Positions 56,791-64,000 of a DNA stretch of 64,000 nt are shown piece after piece. The notes under the pieces are model-generated. The model had not been told where the DNA came from. It ran no database searches and saw nothing but the letters and a program-made list of their open reading frames with translations. A program made the position numbers and the translations under genes. The DNA comes from Echiichthys vipera. Lineage: Eukaryota > Chordata > Actinopteri > Perciformes > Trachinidae. The stretch spans positions 28,549,772 to 28,613,771 of the forward strand of contig OY829646.1 of NCBI GenBank assembly GCA_963691815.1, read 5' to 3'. Position 1 is the stretch's first letter. Each line of letters opens with the position of its first letter.

Positions 56791-59654
56791 AGGTGTGGAT
56801 GCAATTAGTTGGGAGGACGCTCAAGTCAGAAAGGCTAAATGTGCAAGTTCAGTTCAACCATTTTACAATTGAGCCTATATATCATTACCCAGTGCCCAGT
56901 CTGGACCACTGTCTCCTGAGTATAAAGCTTCATTAACCTAAGTTAAACACCGTTATCAATTAGCCTATTACAGCATTCAACAACTACCAGCTCTGAGATA
57001 TCAAATGCAACATGAACAATAAACAGTTTCCATTATGTGTGCATAATTACATCCAAAGAAATTTCACAAACACTGATAATTTTCTTTAAATCATAATGTA
57101 CATTAGCAGCTGAAGGATAACAGTAACAACAATTACAACACACTGACCAAAGTCACACAATCAAACACATAAAGCTGCCAATGCTGCTGATTAATGAAAG
57201 CCAATTAAGGATGAAATTGGCAGCAGAACCCCACTTTCAAGTAAACACTCAACCTTGACTGCTGAAGAACTAACAGCCAGCATCTCATCCATTCACTCAC
57301 AAAGACAAATGAATAAGGTATGAAGTTAAAGATCAAAGTTTTTCTCAGCTCACTAAGAGAAACTGATGCTTACACCAAGGATGAGGATGTAAAAGACTGA
57401 TGTAGTCTCCGCAACATCACCCATAGGTTCCTGAAGAGCCAACATTAAGCTCTCTTGGTGACTCTTGACAGTGCCTTCGCCAAACTCTTAACTTATCAAA
57501 AAATGGGCAAAGAGGATGGAGCTGAGGTGGGCCGAATGAAGCCTACTATGCTATGTCTATGCTTGCTTTCTGTGACAGCACCCACCTGTCACACAAAGAG
57601 GCCATGCCCTTCATTATGCAAAACTTAAAGCCTTATTATAATTTGTGAGTTATATAAAAGTTCACCCCTGCGCAGTTGTCATGAACTGGGAATTAGCTAT
57701 AGGGAGCAAAATGGTCTTATTATTATTATTTATTTTATGCTGTAAAGTTGGGCGTTTTGACATGTCATTCAAGGAAATTGTTATGTTTTGGAACTTCCAC
57801 GTAGTTACAATATTTTGAAACGAAGTTTAGTGTACCATTCATGACTTCCTTGTCTTGTGAGTGTGCACTGATCTTTTTGATTGCAATCAATTACAGGCAC
57901 CCAGAGTACAAAAGATTTGTCAGTCTGATATATTCACATGATGTTAAAAAATGTGAAAAAAGATGTCCAGTATTTTGTTAATATTTAAAATATTTCATCT
58001 GATGCCGGAACAAAATGTGCCACAATAAATAAGACTCAAATTGCTATTCCTGCAGAAGTCCCTTGCACATTGGTGTCTATGGGGATTGACTTCCTTTTTG
58101 AGCCATCCTCTAGCAGCCATTTAAGTAACTGCAATTTTTGGCACTTCTGTGTTGGCTTTAACTTTTTAGCCCTGGAGATTGCCCTTTGGTCACTTGACTT
58201 GACTTGCTTTATTTGTAACCATTTATGGATTGGGTGGTACATGACTGTATATGTGTCTCACTCCTTTCTCCTCTTGTCTCTGTATGTTCATGAAGCAATA
58301 TTAGACACATTTTCTACTTGGGCAGATCAGTTTGTGCTGCTCAGTGTGTAAATGCATCTTTCAATTGACGTCATACAGATCTAAAATTCGCCTCACATTC
58401 TGTCTGAACACACTGTGTGTGTTATTTATATGAAACAGTGTTCCACGCCCATCTTCCAGCAGCATACGCCTGAATCTGGTGCTGAGAGTCAATGTTGTCT
58501 TTACATGTCATGCCTATTTTGCTTCCGGAATTCTGGCGCGCTATCTAAAATCACACACTGGGGCAGCATTACGGAAGTGTTGTTTGGTTCTGTGTTAAAA
58601 AGTAAAGTAGGCGTAATGGCTGATTTTCATCACAGCAGTATTGTGGAATCTCTGCAAAAGAGGCTAGTGTGTTTTGGACTAAATGTTGATTGAAGCACCC
58701 TTCATCTCCTGTCATGTCTTTTCTTTCAAACCCTGTTAGTGGAGCACCAGCCTGGAGAGTTTCCAGTGGACAGCTTTCATGTCTTTATAGTCAGGCACTT
58801 GAGAAACATTCATAAATAAGTTTGTGACAGTGACGACGCTGTACAAAGTACTGCCTTGCTGGGTGAAATGTTTACTTTAACGCAGGACCCAAAGTAGTTC
58901 ATTAAACTGCTCAAATGAATGGCTCTGAGTGCCGTGGGCTACCTAAAGATAGAGTCACTGAGGAGCTTTGCGAAGTAAATCTGTATACACTGTTGTGCCA
59001 ATGGAAAATAAGGTCTTGTTTATATTTGTCAGTCAGTTTGAGCAACGACGAGTGCTGCATGCAAATGACCAGGGTGCCTCTGCCTGGGCTCCATGGGGGA
59101 TGCTATTTGAGCTTTCTTTAAAATGCAACACAGACTCGACTAGAGTGCGCACAAATATTAACCTGATGAGGTGAGCTCTGTCATTCAAATGCATCCAAAC
59201 CAATCAGCATGTGACAGGATTACTGACTCTATGTCTAAGGTGGCTTTAGAGAACCACGTGATTTTCTCAGTTGTCACTGGATTCTGAAAGTCCAATCACA
59301 TGTATTGTAAGTCTTTTTCCTTAATAACATACACACAATTGTCCTAAACCCTTTCCCCACTGTACTTAGGATTATTCGGTTGCATGTTTTGAATGCCCAT
59401 TGATATATTTCAATGACTGGATTTATTTTATCTAAAAGCAAAAGACTTCTATGAGTAGAATATAAAATATCAGATACAAGTCAGTAAACATAGTTTGCTG
59501 TAATAGCTGTAACACTAAAAGCATTTTTATTTAAAATGTCTTGAGGTCTGTGACAAACAGTTCTTAAGTCATAGTCAGTTTAATCTGGGTGATATGGCAG
59601 AATGCTACTATTGAATACACTAATAGATACACTCTTAGTATGACATTTTTGTTT
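56791..59654. other. Non-coding DNA with a repeat fragment near 58430-58690
   Basis: About 58500-58690 (GCATTACGGAAGTGTTGTTTG, GTGGAATCTCTGCAAAAGAG) looks like a DNA-transposon fragment and shares words with 52590-52640. The rest is unassigned. 57050-57300 is AT-rich without repeats. Confidence 0.4.
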
Positions 59655-60200
59655 ATACCCGCAACCTCGTTCTTTCGGTCATGACCCAGCTTTCATGACC
59701 ATAGGTGAGGGTAGGACCGAAAATTGACCGGTAGATTGAGAGCTTTGCCTTTCGGCTCAGCTCTCTTTTCGTCACAACAGTACGGTAGAGCGCCTGCAAT
59801 ACCTCCCCACTGTTCCGATTTTCCGGCCGAACTCAAGTTCCATCTTCCCCTCACTCGTGAACAAGATTCTGAGGTACTTGAACTCCTTCACTTGGGGTAA
59901 GGACTCATTCCCTACCTGGAGCAAACAATCCACCGGATTCCTGCTGAGAGCCATGACCTCAGATATGAGAGGTGATCCTCATCACAGCTGTTTTCACACT
60001 CGGTTGCGAACCGATCCAGTGAGTGTTGAAGGTCACTGACTGACGATGCCATCTGACACAGCAGAGGCTGCAGCCCTTCTGGCCTGTTGGTACCTTGCAA
60101 CTGCCTCCGGACTGGGATAACATATCCCGGAAGGACTCCTTCTTCAGTCGTACAGCTTCCCTGACCACCGATGTCCACCACGGTGCCTTGAGGCACCTAA
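59655..60200 (-). pseudogene. RTE reverse-transcriptase C-terminal remnant
   Basis: SVSDLQHSLDRFATECE, NPVDCLLQVGNESLPQVKEF and KYLRILFTSEGKMELEF, then RKIGT and finally GHESWVMTERTR, are the usual order of the RTE RT thumb and C-terminal region. Several stops and frame changes are present. The 3' end and tail are missing. Confidence 0.75.
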
Positions 60201-60569
60201 GACCTTGAGGCCACAGCTCACCGCCGCAGCTTCAGCAATGGAAGCTTTAAACATTGCCCACTCCGGTTCAATGCCCCCAACCTCCACAGGGATGCCAGAA
60301 AAGCTCCGCCAGAGGTGTGAGTTGAAGATCTCTCGGACAGGGGCCTCCTCCAGACATTCCTAGTTCACTCGCACTACTCATTGGGGCTTACCTGGTCTAT
60401 CCAGAATCTTCCCCCATCTTCTGACCCAACTCATCACCAGATGGTGATCAGTTGACAGCTCTGCCCCTCTCTTCACTCAAAATCGATCATTGACCATTGG
60501 CCTGAGGTGGTCTGGTACCACGTACACTTATGAGCATCCTTATGTTCGAAAGTGGTGTTAGTTATAGAC

Positions 60570-61050
60570 AATCCGTGACTAGGACAGAAGTCTAATAACA
60601 GACGACCACTCGATTAAGATCAGGGAGGCCGTTCCTCCTCCTCTCCGGGTGTCTTCATCATTGCCCACGTGGGCTCTGAAGTCTCCCAGCAGAACTATGG
60701 AGTCCCCTACTGGAGCCCCATGCAGGACTCCATTCAGGGTCTCCAATAAGGCCGAATAATCTGAACTGCTGTTTGGTGCATATGCACAAACAACAGTCAG
60801 AGTTTTCCCCCTACCACCTGCAGGCACAAGATGACGACCCTCTCATCCACCGGGGTAAACTCCAACACCGTAGCGCTCAGCTGGGGGTTTGTGAGTATCC
60901 CCATACCCGCCCGGCACCCCACACCCTGGGCAACACCAGAAATGAGTAGGGTCCAACCCCTATCAAGGAGTACAGTTCCAGAATTGAGACTGTGCGTAGA
61001 GGTAAGCCCCACCAGTAGTGACCTGGTAACCTCCCACATAAGCTCCGGTT
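60570..61050 (-). pseudogene. RTE apurinic endonuclease remnant
   Basis: GVGILTNPQLSATVLEFTPV and DERVVILCLQV are followed by KTLTVVCAYAPNSSSDYSAL and VLLGDFRAHVGND. The last is the APE GDFNAH block with Asn changed to Arg, which should abolish activity. Frame changes occur near 60800. Confidence 0.75.
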
Positions 61051-61390
61051 CCTTCCCTTACAGAGAGGTAACAGAGCAGCGCACCCGAGTGGTGGGCCCA
61101 CAGGATGGAGAGGGGGGGAGGTGCCACGTCACTTTTTCGGGCTGTGACCGGCCGGCTCCGTGGCAAACCTGGCCACCAGTTGCTTGCCGGCGAGCCCCGG
61201 GCTTTCTCAGGGTAGGGTCTCTCTTCCTTTTCCTCGTTCTTCCATAGAGTCTTTGTGAACCATTCTTAGTCCGGCCCCTCGCCTGAGAGCCCTCTGCCAT
61301 TGGAGACCCTACCAGGAGCACCAGACTCCAGACAACACATCCCTCAGGTTCACAGGGTAAAGGTAATGGTTTCCCGGAGACGTATATTTC

Positions 61391-61420
61391 TTATATATAT
61401 ATATATATATATATATTATA
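61391..61420. repeat. (TA)n microsatellite
   Basis: About 14 TA units, about 50 bp beyond the 5' side of the RTE element. Confidence 0.9.
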
Positions 61421-64000
61421 AATATCATGAAGGTCAGCAATACAGCAATACAAACATGTCAATGTCCAAATGCCGTACCCAATCTACCACAATCAGCCTC
61501 TGCTATTTGTTTGCTTGTAGGTTTGACTGATACAGGCTGTACAAATAGCTAATGTATTCTATCCAAACATCATCAAAGCCAGCGACTTCGAAGAAGTGTG
61601 ACAAATACAGTGGAAGACTCCACCTACTCAAATTCAACTTTAACTTCCATACAGATACCTACACGTCTCACCATAGACCAAGCCATAACCTTTGAGCCAT
61701 TAAGGACCAGGACCACAATTCATCCGTGTCAGTCTCTAGACATGGTGCATGATACATGTGTGGGATTTTTCACCTGGGTTTTGGATTATTTCAGAAAATC
61801 ATATCTGTGATGAACAAAAGTTGATGGTACTTACACATTTTGTTCAGCAAGATAATCTTCACAAATTAATCCCACTTCTATGATTTTTGAAGCGTAAATG
61901 CAATCACCAGAAGTAAAAAGCTAACGGTAGACTATAAACAAACTATACCACCCACTATACCAGTTTCTAACTGATTTTACTTGTATGGCGGGATGATGTT
62001 TGTAGTCTTATTAAGCCACTTATCAGCAACCTCCTTTATATAAGATGGGTACGCCTAAGCTTCAAAATTCATGAGTGGAGTATTAACTGGCATATTTTAT
62101 CTCGTAGAACAAAACCTACAAATAACCTGTTAACCACAGACCTGATTTAAGGCATTTTTCCAAAAACTCAATCAAAATTCCCACTGACTTCAAGGATAAC
62201 ACAATAAACCACTGCCATGTAACTTGAAAGAACTGTCAAAAGTTGTGTTTTCATCCAAATTAAGCACAAATTTTAAAGAACATAGCAAATGTAAAAAAAA
62301 AAAAAATGTCTAAAACAGGCGGATGGAAACAGTCATAGAGATTGACTACCCCTCTTATGCAATTCTACAAATATCACCACACCACTGCAGAATGTGGTGC
62401 TGTTCTGTCACTTCAGAAAAAGTACTTCATCTGGGTGAGCCACAATAAAGACTTCACTGGTATCAGAGTGTATTGATATCACTAGTCACTGATAAATAGC
62501 AAACATTTGATGAGACAACATCTGGACATATTTCTTATCAAAAGTGTCTCAATATAATTGGTTAGTCAATACTACTGAATCACCAGTATTATTGATATAT
62601 GTTTGTCATTTGCTAGATTCTGGTTGAACAGCAGCATGAGCAGCAGGAGCTATTTCCACAACATCTCGCTCTTTACTCTCTCTTACTGGAGATATATCCA
62701 CAGTTGCCCTAGCCACAAGAGGACATTGTTTATTCTGCAGTCATTTTGCAGTAAGAAACAGAAAACAATGTATGAGGACATAACACCCAAATGAAACTTG
62801 GCTTGAAACAAACTACTCCTTTTAAAAAATCTGGATATTTTCGTGCTTCTTTGTTTCTTCTGCTTCCTTGCTTTATTGAGATACATTTCCTGAAAATAAA
62901 TGTCCACATCAGCACTCCAACATTGGCAATATTGTCACAGTGATGGGTAACTTATATAGAATTCCTGTTCTGACCATGAATTCTGACATCTGAAAATCTC
63001 TGGGGAGTATTTTAGTATTTTATGTGTCAACTAACACTTGGTAAAGACTGAATTCCATGAAGCAAGACAATTTCAGTTCAGATGTTTGATAAGCCAATGG
63101 ATAAAGCTAAAGTTGTCTCAAGTACAAAAAAAACTCAATTACACTAGTAATTCTTTGAAAACGAAGATAATCCAGTAGAGACCTACGTGGGCTAAGAGGC
63201 CATCTTTGCAGAAGCGCTCCACTTCTTTTGGCTGATATCAGGACAGAGACAAGGATTACTACCATCCAAACACCTGGCCTCTCATTGCGGGAAGAGAAGC
63301 TATAAATCAGCTGAGGTCCCCATTTTCCCTGCTCTCTTGTTTTCATCCCTCTCATCCCTCTATACACCTATTCAGTTGAGATTGGTATATTGAGTTTGCA
63401 CTTGTATTGAACCTGTTAAGTATGGACTGGAACGGAAGTGTGTGTGTTCCATTTTCTTCTATTGTGGACCTACTTCATGCTCAGACTTTGTGGTAGACAA
63501 TGTATATTTACCCACCATAACATAAAACCTGAAGTGTTTTAACTTTACAGAGATGTCTTTGCAGGCCTAGTAAACAATCATCAAACAGGAATCCCCAAGT
63601 AGAAAATCCCTCCGTTTGAAAATGAGTTGAATAACATAAATTGGAAAAATATACTGTTGGGTGTTGCAATCTGATGGACTGTGATGTTGTCTTTCAACCC
63701 ATCTTGGGTATAATTTGTCATGTTCTTGTCGTTTATTTGTTCATACCTTTTATCATCTATAGATACCGTTTGTCCTTATTTGTCATGAGAAATTTATTTT
63801 CATGCTCCTTCCCAGTTAGTGTTAGTTCAGCACTCCTGCAGAGTAGCCAACCCACACTTAACTGCTATAACAGTCTACATTAGTCTCATGTTTTATTTGA
63901 TTTGCATTTCAATGCCCTTGTTCACAATCTGTGTTGAGAAAACATTTTGTTTACACACAGAAAATCAAAAAGCGTCCATCCTGATCATAGTTCAGTTATA
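61421..64000. other. Non-coding DNA, nothing recognised
   Basis: It has an A run near 62290-62305 and several chance open frames (for example 62603-62794, 63107-63367, 63641-63883) without domains. No transposon ends were recognised. Confidence 0.5.

Larger units (their letters stand above)
59655..61345 (-). mobile_element. RTE-type LINE (Rex3-like), internally deleted
   Basis: The minus strand has a GC-rich 5' region (61345-61050), an APE endonuclease remnant (about 61040-60600) and then a decayed connector. From about 60200 it passes into the C-terminal third of an RTE RT, ending at 59655 within a GHESWVMTERTRLR motif. The central RT core with FADD is missing, so the endonuclease side and RT tail are joined by deletion. 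The clade call rests on the APE wording and the C-terminal block. Whether it is Rex3 proper or another RTE lineage is not settled. Confidence 0.75.

Noticed and set aside
60831..61247. 138-codon plus-strand frame
   Set aside because: It is an antisense shadow of the RTE 5' region and endonuclease remnant.

Overview
This window is eukaryotic and almost certainly from a ray-finned (teleost) fish. The evidence is the repeat fauna: a Penelope-like retroelement (PLE) with a GIY-YIG endonuclease, Tc1-like and PIF/Harbinger DNA transposons, a DIRS-type tyrosine-recombinase retroelement, CR1/L2-type and RTE-type LINEs, tRNA-derived SINEs of the kind common in fish, and many long (CA)n, (CT)n and (TA)n tracts in AT-rich DNA. 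No complete host gene is recognisable. The open frames of 60-100 codons are chance frames, microsatellite frames or transposon remains. One weak candidate for a host exon lies at 11835-11914. The segment is best read as intergenic or intronic DNA that has accumulated nested transposons.

Layout. 1-6970: non-coding, with a C30/(AC)20 tract, a 23-bp inverted repeat (1895-1965) and microsatellites. 6979-11040: an old, internally deleted Tc1-like transposon with inverted ends of about 290 bp, split by a young PLE insertion (7399-10468). That insertion is a head-to-head palindrome with two arms of 1462 bp. 11040-13397: non-coding. 13398-15945: a 5'-truncated CR1/L2-type LINE on the minus strand, followed by a Tc1-like transposase C-terminal fragment at 16249-16624. 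17831-20500: two tRNA-derived SINE pieces. 24559-27880: a composite element with terminal inverted repeats, holding a solo LTR (24911-25454) and 2.3 kb of non-coding DNA. 31390-33190: a second PLE copy (minus strand) interrupted by a 1124-bp PIF/Harbinger element, which itself carries a SINE tail. 37712-41607: SINE, hAT-like and LINE-end fragments. 44621-45106: a third PLE copy (plus strand), interrupted by a 147-bp MITE with the same termini as the Harbinger element. 51290-52535: a hAT-like non-autonomous element. 54560-56790: a decayed DIRS-type element. 59655-61345: a decayed RTE-type LINE. The rest is unassigned AT-rich DNA.

How the parts relate. These are not genes acting in a pathway; the order of insertion is what can be read. 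The Tc1 copy came first and the PLE palindrome landed in its transposase frame, leaving a 14-bp target duplication. The Harbinger element and its MITE relative each inserted at a TTA site inside a PLE 3' region. The SINE tail then entered the Harbinger transposase. The PLE palindrome is the youngest-looking feature: its arms differ at only about seven positions by eye and have equal length. Every PLE copy also carries a hammerhead-ribozyme-like core near its 3' end.
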